NCBI GenBank assembly: GCA_903859205.1
Contig: CAIOLM010000042.1
Location: forward strand, 117,046-181,045
Source: an uncultured Microbacteriaceae bacterium
Lineage (GTDB): Bacteria > Actinomycetota > Actinomycetes > Actinomycetales > Microbacteriaceae
Direction of reading: 5' to 3'
Length of the DNA stretch: 64,000 nt
Of this stretch, positions 1 through 9,942 are shown in pieces; position 1 is the first letter of the stretch; every line of letters starts with the position of its first letter. Both the position numbers and the translations under genes were made by a program. Below the pieces are notes generated by a model, which was given only the letters and a program-made list of their open reading frames with translations, did no database searches and was not told the origin of the DNA.

Positions 1-758
1 TCTCCGTTATGAGCAATGAACCTAAACGGGTGCGCAAGCGGCCACGAGGGGAAAGTGTTTGTCGAGTAACGCGAGTGCACCAGGGCGAGCGTAGAAGTAA
101 AACGTTCGTCCGAGAGATCTGGATAGAACGGCTCGAGCTGCAGAGTCGTCAGCATTCCCTTGTAAACAATGGTGCGACTCGACAGCGAGGGGAAATAGAT
201 TTCTGATTCTTTCTCGGCACGCTTGCGAAGGCGGAAGACGAGTCGGTCAAGTTCGAGTCCAGCAAGGACTCCCGATGCTGAGGTCACAAAAACCTGCTCA
301 ATAGCGGGCATCGCGTCACGCGCGAGATTTCCTAGGTGCTCGGGATCAATGGGGACGACGCGCCAACCCAAAACAGTGAGGCCTTCTTCTGAGGCTATGG
401 CGGCAAAGCGAGTCTGAATCCCGGCGCGCTCGTTAGCATCCTGAGGAAGGAAAGCGTTACCGACAGCGTATGTGCCCGACGCGGGGAGATCGAAAGGTGT
501 GACAGCTGAGAGAAACTCGTGAGGAATCTGCGTCAGAATTCCAGCGCCGTCACCCGTGCCTGCGTCTGAGCCGACGGCACCTCGGTGCTCGAGGTTGCGA
601 AGTGACCCCAGAGCCACGTCGATGATGTCGTGACCGGCTTTCTGGCGCAACGTAGTGACCATGGCGAAGCCACAGGAGTCTTTTTCATTTGCTGGATTGA
701 AAAGACCCTGGGCTGCAGGAACAGCGGAGAACCGCTGGTGTGGCAAAGTGACCGTCAC
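1..758 (-). CDS. gltB: Glutamate synthase large subunit, N-terminal part (runs off the window)
   Basis: Only the first 252 codons are inside the window; the gene continues past base 1. GltB makes two glutamates from glutamine and 2-oxoglutarate. The visible part is the class-II glutamine amidotransferase domain. A 28-residue propeptide is followed by Cys29 in SCGFAMVT, the residue expected to become the N-terminal nucleophile, then RNLEHRGAVGSDAGTGDGAG and, near the edge, HSRYSTNTFPSWPLAHPFR and IAHNGE, all hallmarks of the family. The GTG start at 758 is chosen because GAGGAGG lies just upstream. It is 81 bases after lgt. Its position after trp-lgt is usual in Microbacteriaceae (family knowledge). 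Confidence 0.95.
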   Translation of the reverse strand, partial: MTVTLPHQRFSAVPAAQGLFNPANEKDSCGFAMVTTLRQKAGHDIIDVALGSLRNLEHRGAVGSDAGTGDGAGILTQIPHEFLSAVTPFDLPASGTYAVGNAFLPQDANERAGIQTRFAAIASEEGLTVLGWRVVPIDPEHLGNLARDAMPAIEQVFVTSASGVLAGLELDRLVFRLRKRAEKESEIYFPSLSSRTIVYKGMLTTLQLEPFYPDLSDERFTSTLALVHSRYSTNTFPSWPLAHPFRFIAHNG

Positions 759-839
759 GCACGGCCTCCTCTCATGGTTGCGTAGGGACGGCACTGGCCC
801 AAGAGCGAATGGAGTGTGGCTGCGCCACAGAAGAACAGG
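759..839 (-). promoter_or_regulatory. lgt-gltB spacer with small hairpin
   Basis: This 81-base gap holds a perfect 6-bp inverted repeat (TGTGGC, three-base loop, GCCACA; 815-829) about 60 bases before the gltB start. It is the largest gap in the run from pyrR to gltB, so a gltB promoter or attenuator could lie here. There is no T-tract typical of a terminator. I could not identify a convincing -35/-10 pair. Confidence 0.3.
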
Positions 840-1829
840 CTACGGCTTGGTGACTTTCGAACGACTTGTGGACGTCGAAGTCGACTGCGTAGATGCATCC
901 AACGAGGCGACTTTGCCAACGTGGTAGCGGGCTGGTTCGCCCTGTGAAAATTCTACTGCAGAGTCTTTCGGGTCACGTCCATTTCGATAAACGCTGAGCT
1001 CGAGTCCGGTGTGTGCTCGACGCGACCACAGAGCGATGACGATGCCCAATGCAATTGCCGCGAAAGCTGCCCAAATGTTTGTTCGAATGCCCAAGAAGGT
1101 CTCGCTCGGATCGATGCGGATGGACTCGAGCCACGAGCGTCCAATGCCGTACCAAATCAAATAGAAGGCAAGGGCTCGGCCCCAGCGAAGGTTGACGCGA
1201 CGCTCCAGGATCAGAACGAGTGCAATCCCGGCAAGGTTCCAGAGGATTTCATAGAGGAACGTTGGCTGGAACAGTGTGTCGGCCGGAAGTCCAGCTGGAA
1301 ATGCTGTGTTCGAGGCTTCAATCTCTAAGCCCCAGGGAAGTGTTGTCGGAAGTCCGAAGAGTTCGTGATTGAAATAATTACCGAGGCGTCCCGCGGCCTG
1401 AGCCAAAAGAAGCCCAGGGATGAGCGCGTCGGCGAAACTCAGAAACTTCACACCAGTGGTTCGGCTCGCGATGTAAACGCCCAGTGCGCCTCCGAGAAGG
1501 GCCCCGAAAATTGCGTTTCCACCCTCCCAAATGTAGAAAATGCGAAGGAAGTCAGCGCCCGGGTAGAAGTAATCCGCGGGGTGAGTAGCTACGTGGTACA
1601 GGCGCGCCACGATGATTCCTAGGGGAACAGCCCACAGGGCGAAGTCGAAGGTGGCTCCCTTGGGGCCACCCCGAGCGGTAAGGCGCGTGCTCGTAACCCA
1701 GATCGCAAGGACGATTCCCACCAGAATGCAAATGGCGTAGGTGTGCACGCGGAATGGCCCAATTTCGAATGACTGCCAGGCGATGGGCGGGCTGGGGATG
1801 CTCGCAAGGACCGATGTGGTTACCGACAT
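840..1829 (-). CDS. lgt: Prolipoprotein diacylglyceryl transferase
   Basis: Lgt is the membrane enzyme that moves a diacylglyceryl group from phosphatidylglycerol to the lipobox cysteine of prelipoproteins. The protein has 329 residues, several hydrophobic segments and the family signature GRLGNYFNHELFGLPT at about residues 147-162. The RSWLESIRID segment near residue 230 fits the conserved C-terminal half. The last 20 or so residues are a Ser/Thr-rich hydrophilic tail without family conservation. The gene follows trpA by 25 bases, so it is probably co-transcribed with the trp genes. This placement is common in the family and does not imply a role in tryptophan synthesis. Confidence 0.97.
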   Translation of the reverse strand: MSVTTSVLASIPSPPIAWQSFEIGPFRVHTYAICILVGIVLAIWVTSTRLTARGGPKGATFDFALWAVPLGIIVARLYHVATHPADYFYPGADFLRIFYIWEGGNAIFGALLGGALGVYIASRTTGVKFLSFADALIPGLLLAQAAGRLGNYFNHELFGLPTTLPWGLEIEASNTAFPAGLPADTLFQPTFLYEILWNLAGIALVLILERRVNLRWGRALAFYLIWYGIGRSWLESIRIDPSETFLGIRTNIWAAFAAIALGIVIALWSRRAHTGLELSVYRNGRDPKDSAVEFSQGEPARYHVGKVASLDASTQSTSTSTSRSKVTKP

Positions 1830-1854
1830 GTTAGGGATTCCTTAGGGCTAAGCG

Positions 1855-2649
1855 TTACGAACGCTGGAGAGGCTTACCAGAGGCGAGTTCAAGGGCCTTT
1901 TGAGCCAGGGCTTCGACTCCTCCGGCGGCAAGCGCCTGAACCAAGGCGCTGCCCACGATAGCTCCGTCAGCGTAGGAAAGCACCTCAGAAACCTGAGCGG
2001 GTGTCGAAATTCCAAGCCCGACACCGACATGATCGGCTCCGAGGGCCCGAAGCCGCTCGACAAGTCCTAGGGCAGCTGTGTCAACGTCACTACGAGTGCC
2101 CGTGATGCCCATTGTCGAGACCGCGTATACGAATCCTCGACTCACTTCGATAGCTCTCTGCAGACGATCTTTTGAAGAGGAAGGTGCGGCGAGAAAAACG
2201 CGATCCAGATCGTATTCATTGGACGCGTCAAACCAGAGTTTGGCCTCGTCTGGAATGAGGTCTGGAGTAATGAGCCCCGCTCCCCCTGCAGCCTTCAATT
2301 GCTGCGCAAACTTTTCTACGCCGTAGGCAAGCACGGGATTCCAGTAGGTCATCACGAGCGTTGGTGTTTCTACATCCGCAGTGATCTGTTCCAGGGCAGA
2401 GAAGGCATCAGAGATTCGAAAGCCGTTCTCGAGTGCGACCGTGGTCGCCCGCTGGATGACGAGCCCGTCCATAACCGGATCAGAGTACGGAAGTCCGAGC
2501 TCGAGAACATCGCATCCGTTACGAGCAATCGTGATCGCGGCCTCTACGCTCGCGTCCACCGTAGGGAAACCGAGCGGGAGGTAGCCGATAAGGGCACCTC
2601 CAGTTTTTACCTTGGCGGTGTCAATTCCGGTCTCAACGAGCGACGTCAC
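1855..2649 (-). CDS. trpA: Tryptophan synthase alpha chain
   Basis: TrpA (264 aa) cleaves indole-3-glycerol phosphate to indole and glyceraldehyde 3-phosphate, passing indole to TrpB through an internal tunnel. It is a TIM barrel. The catalytic Glu50 is in [11 protein letters not shown] and Asp61 in VMDG; the phosphate-binding GVGLGIST and [11 protein letters not shown] segments lie in the C-terminal half. Its start overlaps the trpB stop by four bases (ATGA), which indicates translational coupling and stoichiometric production of the alpha2-beta2 complex. Confidence 0.98.
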   Translation of the reverse strand: MTSLVETGIDTAKVKTGGALIGYLPLGFPTVDASVEAAITIARNGCDVLELGLPYSDPVMDGLVIQRATTVALENGFRISDAFSALEQITADVETPTLVMTYWNPVLAYGVEKFAQQLKAAGGAGLITPDLIPDEAKLWFDASNEYDLDRVFLAAPSSSKDRLQRAIEVSRGFVYAVSTMGITGTRSDVDTAALGLVERLRALGADHVGVGLGISTPAQVSEVLSYADGAIVGSALVQALAAGGVEALAQKALELASGKPLQRS

Positions 2650-3851
2650 TTGACTGCTCCGTCCAGAATTCCGAAATACTCAGCGGCAGTCTGCATGTCT
2701 TTGTCGCCACGGCCGCTCAGGTTCACGAGAATGATTGCCTCAGGACCGAGCTCCTTGCCAAGTTCGAGCGCGCCGGCGAGTCCATGAGCGGTCTCAATCG
2801 CAGGGATAATTCCCTCGGTTCGGCTCAACAGGCGAAGAGCATCCATGGCTTCAACGTCAGTGACAGGACGATATGTGGCACGACCGAGGTCTTTTAGCCA
2901 ACTGTGTTCTGGTCCGACGCCTGGATAGTCGAGCCCCGCCGAAATGGAGTGGGATTCCATGGTCTGCCCATCGCTGTCTTGGAGCATGTAGCTCCGAGCG
3001 CCATGCAAAACTCCTGGGCGCCCCAGTGTCAATGTTGCGGCGTGTTCAGGCGTATCTATTCCACGCCCAGCGGCTTCGAAGCCGTAGAGGGCGACTGATG
3101 GGTCATCGAGAAACGCGTGAAAGATTCCGATAGCGTTCGACCCGCCACCGACGCACGCAGCTACAGCATCCGGAAGCCGGCCTGTCAGTTCGAGTACCTG
3201 CGCCCGCGCCTCTTCGCCAATGATTTTGTGAAAGTCACGAACCATCACGGGGAAGGGATGCGGCCCAGCGACCGTGCCAAGTAAGTAGTGCGTCGTGTCG
3301 ACGTTGGTAACCCAATCGCGCAGCGCCTCGTTGATTGCGTCCTTCAGCGTTCGCGAGCCGTTCGTTACAGGGATAACCTCGGCTCCGAGAAGACGCATTC
3401 GAGCCACATTGAGCGCCTGGCGCTCCGTATCAACCTCGCCCATGTAGACGACGCACTCCAGGCCGAACAGGGCAGCTGCTGTCGCGGTTGCGACACCGTG
3501 CTGGCCCGCGCCCGTTTCTGCAATGACGCGTTTTTTGCCCAGTCGTTTAGCAAGAAGAGCCTGTCCCAGAACGTTGTTGATTTTGTGGCTGCCTGTGTGA
3601 TTGAGATCTTCGCGCTTCAAAATGATGCGGGCGCCGCCTGCGTGCTGTGCGAAGCGCGGCACGTCGGTGATGATGGATGGTCTGCCGGTGTACGTCTTAT
3701 GCAGGTGAGTGAGTTCCGCTGCAAAAGAAGGGTCAAGTTTGGTGGTCTCGTACGCAGCTGCCAGCTCATCGAGGGCCGCGATTAAGGATTCGGGAACAAA
3801 GCGTCCGCCAAATTCGCCAAAATAGGGGCCAAGTTCATCGCGCAGAGCCAT
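2646..3851 (-). CDS. trpB: Tryptophan synthase beta chain
   Basis: TrpB (401 aa) is the PLP enzyme that condenses indole with serine to give tryptophan. The PLP lysine is Lys90 in [14 protein letters not shown]. The substrate loop [12 protein letters not shown] and the phosphate-binding GGGSNAIG (about residue 235) are intact. The length is standard for TrpB1. Its start codon shares one base with the trpC stop (TAATG), and its end overlaps trpA, so trpC-B-A are translationally coupled. trpD and the glutaminase trpG are not in this cluster. Confidence 0.98.
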   Translation of the reverse strand: MALRDELGPYFGEFGGRFVPESLIAALDELAAAYETTKLDPSFAAELTHLHKTYTGRPSIITDVPRFAQHAGGARIILKREDLNHTGSHKINNVLGQALLAKRLGKKRVIAETGAGQHGVATATAAALFGLECVVYMGEVDTERQALNVARMRLLGAEVIPVTNGSRTLKDAINEALRDWVTNVDTTHYLLGTVAGPHPFPVMVRDFHKIIGEEARAQVLELTGRLPDAVAACVGGGSNAIGIFHAFLDDPSVALYGFEAAGRGIDTPEHAATLTLGRPGVLHGARSYMLQDSDGQTMESHSISAGLDYPGVGPEHSWLKDLGRATYRPVTDVEAMDALRLLSRTEGIIPAIETAHGLAGALELGKELGPEAIILVNLSGRGDKDMQTAAEYFGILDGAVK

Positions 3852-4624
3852 TAGATCTCCAAAAAGGAAGTGAGGGTAACAACGGGATCGCTCGTGACGA
3901 GGGCCTCGCCCACAAGCACAGCGTCGGCCCCTGCACGACGATAGTGATCAACGTCAGACGCGGAGCGAACGGCCGACTCGGCAATGCGGACAGTCCCTGC
4001 CGGGATTTCTGCAGCGAGTTGTCCGAAGAGTTCACGGTCAAGTTCAAATGTGTTTAGGTCGCGCGCGTTGACGCCAATGAGTTCTGCACCCAGGTCGACC
4101 GCGCGACGAACTTCATCGGCTGAGTGGGCTTCGACGAGAGCAGTCATGCCGAGCGATGAAATTAGCCCAAAAAGGTGGCGAAGCAGTGCGTCGTCCAGCG
4201 CTGCCACAATCAGCAGCACGAGGTCAGCTCCCGCGGCTCGAGCTTCGAAGACCTGGTAGTCAGTCGAGATGAAATCTTTTCGAAGAACGGGAATCGAAAC
4301 GGCGGCGCGAACGGCGCGCAGGTCTTCGAGAGAGCCTTTGAAGCGACGCTGCTCAGTTAGTACTGAAATAACGGATGCTCCTGCGCTCTCGTAGAGAGCA
4401 GCTAGGGCTGCAGGGTCAGCAATTTCTGCCATATCTCCACGAGAAGGGCTCGCGCGCTTCACTTCGGCGATCACCTTGACGCTGTCGCCGGGCGCAAGGA
4501 AGTCGAGCGCGCGCAGCGAAACGGGAGCCGCGAGAGCCAACTCTCGAACGGCTTCTAGGGGGAGGGCCTGCTCACGAGTAAGAGCATCTTCGCGAGCTCC
4601 ATCCGTGAGCTCAGTCAAAAGCAC
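3851..4624 (-). CDS. trpC: Indole-3-glycerol phosphate synthase
   Basis: TrpC (257 aa) closes the indole ring of CdRP with loss of CO2. The TIM-barrel motif [13 protein letters not shown] (residues 51-63) contains the catalytic Glu54 and Lys56; [11 protein letters not shown], the EAH segment near residue 160 and [10 protein letters not shown] are present, as is the phosphate site AESAVRS. It is a stand-alone enzyme, not fused to TrpF. It follows the HGxxPAAW gene by one base and overlaps trpB by one base. Confidence 0.97.
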   Translation of the reverse strand: MLLTELTDGAREDALTREQALPLEAVRELALAAPVSLRALDFLAPGDSVKVIAEVKRASPSRGDMAEIADPAALAALYESAGASVISVLTEQRRFKGSLEDLRAVRAAVSIPVLRKDFISTDYQVFEARAAGADLVLLIVAALDDALLRHLFGLISSLGMTALVEAHSADEVRRAVDLGAELIGVNARDLNTFELDRELFGQLAAEIPAGTVRIAESAVRSASDVDHYRRAGADAVLVGEALVTSDPVVTLTSFLEI

Positions 4625-4625
4625 T

Positions 4626-4859
4626 TTAGTGGTGCGCCTTCGGTGTGTACTTGGGGCCGTTTACTCCCCAGCCGGCCTTGGCCATGATGTAGCCGACAAC
4701 GGGTCCGAGAACGAGGACGACAACACTCGCCCACACGAGCACGGGCATGTCGAGAGCAAAGAAAAGGGTGCCCGTCGTGATTGCGACGAGCATGATGACA
4801 ACTGCGGTCCATGCTGCAGGCGAGTGTCCTTCACCGGGATCGCTGGCGTTGTTGCTCAT
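4626..4859 (-). CDS. HGxxPAAW family small membrane protein
   Basis: This is a 77-residue protein of unknown function. It carries GHSPAAW at residues 11-17, the motif that names the HGxxPAAW family, followed by two hydrophobic segments (about 18-37 and 42-61) and a short basic, His-ended tail. An AAGGAGAAAC stretch precedes the ATG at 4859, which is why this start is preferred over a longer upstream reading. The family is regularly found next to trpC in actinobacteria (established knowledge), between the Trp-associated membrane protein and trpC as here. A role in tryptophan metabolism or transport is guessed from context only. Confidence 0.85.
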   Translation of the reverse strand: MSNNASDPGEGHSPAAWTAVVIMLVAITTGTLFFALDMPVLVWASVVVLVLGPVVGYIMAKAGWGVNGPKYTPKAHH

Positions 4860-4890
4860 GTTTCTCCTTGTTTTGAGGTCTCTAAATATC

Positions 4891-5487
4891 TTATGCGGTT
4901 GGGTCGGTGCCTCGAGTGAGGTCGTCCCAGGCATCGAGCGTCGACTGTTGTTTCTCTTGGTCTCTCGGGAGCGAGGACGATGGAGCATCATATCGGGAGC
5001 GAGACCAGTTCCAGCGGTGAGCGCTTGCGAACAGAACGACCGACGCCCCCAGAACAAGCGCTCCCCCCAGCATGGTTACCCACAGACCAAATCCAAGGGA
5101 CTGCTCCCCCACGAGTTCATGAAGAGCGCCGGCGTCGGATATCCCACTGAGTTTCGACAATTGGGCGATTTCGAAGTTAATCGGGTCTACGGCAAAAAGC
5201 GACACCAAAGTCATGAGTCCAAGCCCAACCGCGGCATTTATGCCTCCGATGACGTAGGTCAGCGAACGTCGCGAGGTAAGTAGAACAAGACCAGTAGCCA
5301 GGGAGACGAGCGCTAGGCCAGCCGGCAAAACTGTCGAGGCTTGACCGCTGGCGACGAGTTCTTTGACCCTCACGTCGGTGGCGACTATGTGCAGCGTTAC
5401 CCAGATTTGAGACCATCCGGCAAAGGTGAGAACAGCTCCAAGCACAAGCGTCAGGACGACGTTGCGCTTTGTGGACAGCTTGCCCAT
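4891..5487 (-). CDS. Trp biosynthesis-associated membrane protein
   Basis: This 198-residue protein has four predicted membrane segments (about 9-30, 53-72, 78-98 and 131-153) and a hydrophilic C-terminal tail ending LTRGTDPTA. It matches the actinobacterial family annotated as Trp biosynthesis-associated membrane protein, which is always next to trp genes but has no known biochemical activity. The QIW segment near residue 27 and the ASGQA loop are typical. Its ATG shares one base with the trpE stop (TGATG), so it is translationally coupled to trpE. Confidence 0.85.
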   Translation of the reverse strand: MGKLSTKRNVVLTLVLGAVLTFAGWSQIWVTLHIVATDVRVKELVASGQASTVLPAGLALVSLATGLVLLTSRRSLTYVIGGINAAVGLGLMTLVSLFAVDPINFEIAQLSKLSGISDAGALHELVGEQSLGFGLWVTMLGGALVLGASVVLFASAHRWNWSRSRYDAPSSSLPRDQEKQQSTLDAWDDLTRGTDPTA

Positions 5488-7007
5488 CAGTTAGTGATTC
5501 GAGACAGTGCGTTCGCGATTGCAATTGCACGCAAGGGAGCTGCTGATTTACTGACCGTCTCCTGGTACTCAGTTTCTGGGTCGCTATCGGCAACCAGGCC
5601 AGCCCCAGCTTGAACGCTTGCGGTTGTGCCCGTGAGAACGGCCGTTCGAATTGCGATGGCTAAGTCGGCGTCACCAGAGAAAGCAAAGTATCCAACGACT
5701 CCCCCGTAGACCCCACGTGCGCTTGGCTCAAGCTCGTCGATAATCTCGAGTGCCCGTGGTTTCGGTGCCCCTGAAAGAGTTCCGGCTGGAAAAGTGGCTC
5801 GAAAGACGTCAACGGCATCGTGGTCAGGAGCGAGGTCTCCTTCGACGCTCGACACGATGTGCATGATGTGACTGAATCGCTCTATTTTCATGAACTCTGC
5901 GACTTCAACGGATCCGGCCTTGCAGACTCGCAAAAGGTCATTGCGAGCCAAGTCGACAAGCATCAAGTGCTCGGCGCGTTCCTTGGCGTCGTTCAGAAGG
6001 TCTTGTCCCAATTCGACATCTTGCTCGGGTGTTTCACCCCGAGGTCGCGAACCGGCAATGGGCTTCGTGTACACGCGCGAGTTCTGAACCTTTACGAGGG
6101 CTTCGGGTGACGAACCCACGACATGCAGAAGCTCTCCGTCGTGTCCTCTCTGGCAGAGCAAATACATGTATGGACTCGGATTTAATGACCGGAGGACACG
6201 GTAAACATCGACGGGATCGGCGTGGTTTTCAACATCAAAGCGCTGTGAAATGACGACCTGAAAGACGTCGCCGGCAACGATGTATTCCTTGCTTCGAACG
6301 ACTGCGTCGAGAAAGTCGTTCTTTGCCATCCGAAGTTGTGGTGTGCCTGTGACCTTGAGGTCAATGGATGCCAAGCCCGTTTCCCCAGGGTGAGCAAGCC
6401 GTTCCTGCATTGAATCAAGTCGCGCCTGGGCCGCTTCCCAAGATGGGTCGCCAGGGAGCACGTTCGTTACTAAAAGGACTGTCCCCCATTTGTGGTCGAG
6501 CACGATGAGGTCACGAGCGAACGAAAGTGCTATCTCTGGAACCACAACATCTTCAACGGGTGCGTGTGGAAGCCGCTCTAACTGCCGAACGGTGTCCCAG
6601 CCGAGATAACCGACGAGTCCAGATGCCAATGCGGGGAGCCCATTTACAGGCTTGGATTTCCATCGCGAGTAAAGCGCTCTCAGAGCATCAAGGCTTTTCG
6701 ACGGGATGGGACCGCCAAACGCATCGTCTGCACTGAGTCCAGTAGATGACCAGAACGATGAACCATCACGCTCAGAAAGCACGCCATACGACTCGAGCCC
6801 CACAAAACTGAATCGAGACCAAATACCACCCTGTTCAGCGGACTCGAGTAGGAAGCTACCGGGCGTGCCGGCAGCCATCTTTCGGTAGATCGCAACCGGG
6901 GTCTCGCCGTCAGCGAAGACCTGCCGAATGACGGGAATGACTCCAAATCCTGCACGATGCGCGGCGTCAAATTGCTCACGAGTCGTCGTCGTCGCTGAAG
7001 ACGTCAT
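5487..7007 (-). CDS. trpE: Anthranilate synthase component I
   Basis: TrpE (506 aa) converts chorismate to anthranilate using ammonia from a TrpG partner, which is not encoded here. The N-terminal tryptophan-sensing motif LLES (residues 53-56) is intact, implying feedback inhibition. The catalytic domain shows the conserved [53 protein letters not shown] and [12 protein letters not shown] stretches. The start overlaps the hisI stop by four bases, fusing the his and trp gene runs. That junction is typical of Microbacteriaceae. No leader peptide or attenuator fits in the available space. Confidence 0.98.
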   Translation of the reverse strand: MTSSATTTTREQFDAAHRAGFGVIPVIRQVFADGETPVAIYRKMAAGTPGSFLLESAEQGGIWSRFSFVGLESYGVLSERDGSSFWSSTGLSADDAFGGPIPSKSLDALRALYSRWKSKPVNGLPALASGLVGYLGWDTVRQLERLPHAPVEDVVVPEIALSFARDLIVLDHKWGTVLLVTNVLPGDPSWEAAQARLDSMQERLAHPGETGLASIDLKVTGTPQLRMAKNDFLDAVVRSKEYIVAGDVFQVVISQRFDVENHADPVDVYRVLRSLNPSPYMYLLCQRGHDGELLHVVGSSPEALVKVQNSRVYTKPIAGSRPRGETPEQDVELGQDLLNDAKERAEHLMLVDLARNDLLRVCKAGSVEVAEFMKIERFSHIMHIVSSVEGDLAPDHDAVDVFRATFPAGTLSGAPKPRALEIIDELEPSARGVYGGVVGYFAFSGDADLAIAIRTAVLTGTTASVQAGAGLVADSDPETEYQETVSKSAAPLRAIAIANALSRITN

Positions 7008-7366
7008 GAAGCTTCCTCTGCGGTCAGACTGGTTTGCGCGTCGATTCGCGCGGTGTCAAAGCAGGAGGTGGTGCCGTTATGACAAGCAGCCCCCACCTGT
7101 TCCACTTTCACCAGAATCGCATCGGAGTCGCAGTCAACTTCAACCGAGCGAACAAGTTGAATATGTCCACTCGTATCGCCTTTTCGCCACAGTTCTCGAC
7201 GCGAACGCGACCAAAAAACGACGCGACCTGTTTCGACCGTGAGGCCGAGCGACTCGGCGTTCATGTAGCCCAGCATCAAGACACGCGATGAGGACACGTC
7301 TTGGATTATCGCGGGCACGAGACCGTCACCGTTGTAGGAAATCGACGTGAGAGAGATGTTCGACAT
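7004..7366 (-). CDS. hisI: Phosphoribosyl-AMP cyclohydrolase
   Basis: HisI (120 aa) opens the adenine ring of PR-AMP, the third step of histidine synthesis. Metal-binding residues are visible in DCDSD (78-82) and in the Cys pair C95 and C102 of [27 protein letters not shown] is the conserved central motif. It is a stand-alone enzyme; the pyrophosphohydrolase HisE is a separate gene about 1.6 kb upstream. It lies two bases after hisF. Confidence 0.98.
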   Translation of the reverse strand: MSNISLTSISYNGDGLVPAIIQDVSSSRVLMLGYMNAESLGLTVETGRVVFWSRSRRELWRKGDTSGHIQLVRSVEVDCDSDAILVKVEQVGAACHNGTTSCFDTARIDAQTSLTAEEAS

Positions 7367-7368
7367 GA

Positions 7369-8130
7369 TTACCTAACAGCGTAACCGTCTTGACGAATGG
7401 CCGACTTGACCTCGGCAATGGAAACCTCACCGGAGTGAAAAATGCTGGCTGCTAATACGGCATCAGCTCCCGCACGGATCGCCGGAGAAAAATCGCCTGA
7501 TTTTCCGGCACCGCCGGAGGCGATGAGCGGAACACGGCTGATTGTTCTTACTTCTTCGATGAGCTGGAGGTCGAAACCGAGCTTGGTTCCATCTGCGTCA
7601 ATTGAGTTCACGAGTAACTCCCCCACTCCTCGCTCAATGACCTCGGTTGTCCATGCAAGTGCGTCGAGATCCGTCGTTGTGCGGCCACCGTGGGTTGTCA
7701 CTACGAATCCAGAAGGCGTGTGGTCTGCGCGCTTGATGTCAAGACTCATCACCAAAATCTGGGAACCGAACTTGTTGGAAATTTCATCAAGCAAAGCTGG
7801 TCGAGCGATTGCGGCGCTATTCACGCTGACTTTATCCGCGCCAACAGACAGAAGCATCGAGACATCGTCGAGCGTTCGTACGCCCCCGCCAACCGTGAGC
7901 GGTATAAAAACTTTCTCAGCGGTTTCGCGAACAACGTCGAACATTGTGGAGCGACCATCAACCGTTGCAGAAACATCAAGGAATGTGATCTCGTCGGCGC
8001 CCTCAAGGTAGTACTTCTCAGCGAGCGACACCGGATCGCCTGCATCTCGAAGGTTTTCAAAATTCACTCCCTTGACAACGCGACCCGCTGAGACGTCTAG
8101 ACAGGGAATGACTCGATAGGAGACAGACAT
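7369..8130 (-). CDS. hisF: Imidazole glycerol phosphate synthase cyclase subunit
   Basis: HisF (253 aa) makes imidazole glycerol phosphate and AICAR from PRFAR, using ammonia delivered by HisH, which is not in this window. The two catalytic aspartates are Asp12 in [14 protein letters not shown] and Asp131 in MSLDIK; the phosphate loops LTVGGGVRT and ASGGAG are present. Start ATG at 8130, five bases after the hisG stop. Confidence 0.98.
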   Translation of the reverse strand: MSVSYRVIPCLDVSAGRVVKGVNFENLRDAGDPVSLAEKYYLEGADEITFLDVSATVDGRSTMFDVVRETAEKVFIPLTVGGGVRTLDDVSMLLSVGADKVSVNSAAIARPALLDEISNKFGSQILVMSLDIKRADHTPSGFVVTTHGGRTTTDLDALAWTTEVIERGVGELLVNSIDADGTKLGFDLQLIEEVRTISRVPLIASGGAGKSGDFSPAIRAGADAVLAASIFHSGEVSIAEVKSAIRQDGYAVR

Positions 8131-8135
8131 GACGA

Positions 8136-8978
8136 TTACAGGCGTGCTGCGTGAATTGAGCTGACCAAGATGGCGCGCGCGCCGAGGTCGTGAAGGGCAT
8201 CCATGACCTGATTGGTTTCATTTCGGGGAACCATGACGCGCACCGCAACCCACTCCGGGTCGTGGAGTGGTGAAACGGTCGGTGACTCGATTCCGGGAGC
8301 AATTGCGCAGGCGGCCTCGAGGAGAGCCTGGGGAACGTCGTAGTCCATCAGCACGTACTGACGAGCGACGAGAACTCCCTGTAAGCGCCGAAGGAGAGTT
8401 GACGCGGCGTCTCGCTTATCGTCCCGGCTAATCAGCACCGCCGTCGACTCAAGAAGGACCGGGCCGAAGATTTCTAGTCCTGCTTGGCGCAGTGTGCCTC
8501 CGGTAGAGACGACGTCAGCGACGGCATCGGCTACTCCAAGCCGAACGGCAGACTCGACGGCGCCGTCAAGGCGAACAACGTCGACATCAGCAACACCTTG
8601 AGCGTTGAGAAAGTCTGCAACGAGGTTTGGATAACTCGTTGCAACCCGCGCGCCACGAAGTTCGCTCAGATTCGAAAAGCGACCAGCGGGCCCAGCGAAA
8701 CGGAAAGTCGAGTCACCAAATCCCAGTTCTGCGATCTCGTGAGCGCTCGAGCCGGAGTCGAGAAGCAGGTCGCGGCCGGTAATACCAACATCGAGTGCAC
8801 CAGAGCCTACGTAGGTAGCGATGTCGCGCGGCCGGAGGTAAAAAAACTCAACCTCGTTCCGGGCGTCGACAAAGTGCAAATCGCGAGGGTCGCGGCGCGA
8901 GCCATAGCCGGCCTCGACGAGCATTGCGGCCGCTGTGTCGGAGAGTGAGCCCTTGTTGGGAACGGCAACACGAAGCAT
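8136..8978 (-). CDS. hisG: ATP phosphoribosyltransferase (long form)
   Basis: HisG (280 aa) catalyses the first step of histidine synthesis, joining ATP and PRPP. The length and the C-terminal domain of about 75 residues after [15 protein letters not shown] indicate the long, histidine-feedback-regulated form that does not need HisZ. N-terminal [11 protein letters not shown] and the [14 protein letters not shown] motif of the periplasmic-binding-like fold are intact. It follows hisE by 16 bases. Confidence 0.97.
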   Translation of the reverse strand: MLRVAVPNKGSLSDTAAAMLVEAGYGSRRDPRDLHFVDARNEVEFFYLRPRDIATYVGSGALDVGITGRDLLLDSGSSAHEIAELGFGDSTFRFAGPAGRFSNLSELRGARVATSYPNLVADFLNAQGVADVDVVRLDGAVESAVRLGVADAVADVVSTGGTLRQAGLEIFGPVLLESTAVLISRDDKRDAASTLLRRLQGVLVARQYVLMDYDVPQALLEAACAIAPGIESPTVSPLHDPEWVAVRVMVPRNETNQVMDALHDLGARAILVSSIHAARL

Positions 8979-8994
8979 GATAAATCCTTGAAGT

Positions 8995-9258
8995 TTAGAG
9001 GTGGCGGTTGACGTCTTCCAAGGTAAGACCCTTGGCGAGCATCAAAACTTGCAGATGGTAGAGCAGCTGAGAAATTTCTTCAGCGGTGCGCTCATGACTC
9101 TCATGCTCTGCAGCCATCCAAACTTCCGCGGCCTCTTCCACGATTTTTTTGCCGATGGTGTGCACACCGGCATCGAATTCGGCAACGGTGCGCGACCCCT
9201 CGGGGCGCGACGATACGCGCTCTTGCAGTTCAGCAAAAAGAGAGTCGAAAGTCTTCAC
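8995..9258 (-). CDS. hisE: Phosphoribosyl-ATP pyrophosphatase
   Basis: HisE (87 aa) hydrolyses PR-ATP to PR-AMP, the second step of histidine synthesis. It is an all-alpha MazG-like nucleotide pyrophosphohydrolase; the metal-binding [13 protein letters not shown] segment is at residues 37-49. The start is GTG at 9258, two bases after the rpe stop, with no good ribosome-binding site of its own, so translation is probably coupled to rpe. Confidence 0.97.
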   Translation of the reverse strand: MKTFDSLFAELQERVSSRPEGSRTVAEFDAGVHTIGKKIVEEAAEVWMAAEHESHERTAEEISQLLYHLQVLMLAKGLTLEDVNRHL

Positions 9259-9260
9259 AC

Positions 9261-9932
9261 TTAAAGGTTATCGTGCTGGTGGGCACGGGCCGTCTCGCGC
9301 AGAGTCTCTATTGCGCTGGGAATGCTGTCTGCATTGAACACGCTTGATCCGGCGACGAAGGTGTCAGCGCCAGATTCGGCGGCTATCGCAATTGTTTCGG
9401 CAGTAACACCGCCGTCTACCTGAAGCCAAACATCGGCGCCGGTGCTGTTTCGTGCGCGAGCGAGAGCGGACAATTTGGGCATGACGGCAGAAATGAATTT
9501 CTGACCGCCAAAGCCCGGTTCTACGGTCATGACGAGAACTTGGTCAAACTCCTCCAGAATTTCGAGGTAGTCATCGACAGCAGTACCTGGCTTAAGCGCT
9601 ATGCCAGCCCGGGCACCGAGTTTGCGCAGCTCTCGAGCAAGTTTGACTGGCTCGAGCGTGGCCTCAGCGTGAAACGTGACGCTGAAACAGCCAAGGTCAG
9701 CGTACGGCGGCGCCCAGCGATCGACGTCTTCGATCATGAGGTGAACATCGAGCGGAATAGGCGAAACGGCCTGAATTCGCTCGACCATCTGGGGCCCGAA
9801 CGTAAGGTTTGGAACAAAGTGGTTGTCCATGACGTCGACGTGCACGAAGTCGGCAGTTGAAATGGCGTGCAGGTCACGTTGCATGTTGACGAAATCAGCC
9901 GCCAGGATGCTCGGATTGATGCGCACTGCCAT
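9261..9932 (-). CDS. rpe: Ribulose-phosphate 3-epimerase
   Basis: Rpe (223 aa) interconverts ribulose 5-phosphate and xylulose 5-phosphate in the pentose phosphate pathway. It is a TIM barrel with [10 protein letters not shown] at the N-terminus, [17 protein letters not shown] (metal His and Asp), [12 protein letters not shown] and the second catalytic aspartate in VDGGV. Its place just before hisE links ribose-phosphate supply to histidine synthesis by gene order only. Confidence 0.97.
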   Translation of the reverse strand: MAVRINPSILAADFVNMQRDLHAISTADFVHVDVMDNHFVPNLTFGPQMVERIQAVSPIPLDVHLMIEDVDRWAPPYADLGCFSVTFHAEATLEPVKLARELRKLGARAGIALKPGTAVDDYLEILEEFDQVLVMTVEPGFGGQKFISAVMPKLSALARARNSTGADVWLQVDGGVTAETIAIAAESGADTFVAGSSVFNADSIPSAIETLRETARAHQHDNL

Positions 9933-9942
9933 GGAGTGAAGC

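Noticed and set aside
7004..7010. trp or his attenuator with leader peptide
   Set aside because: hisI and trpE overlap by four bases and no his or trp gene in this run has a long enough leader.
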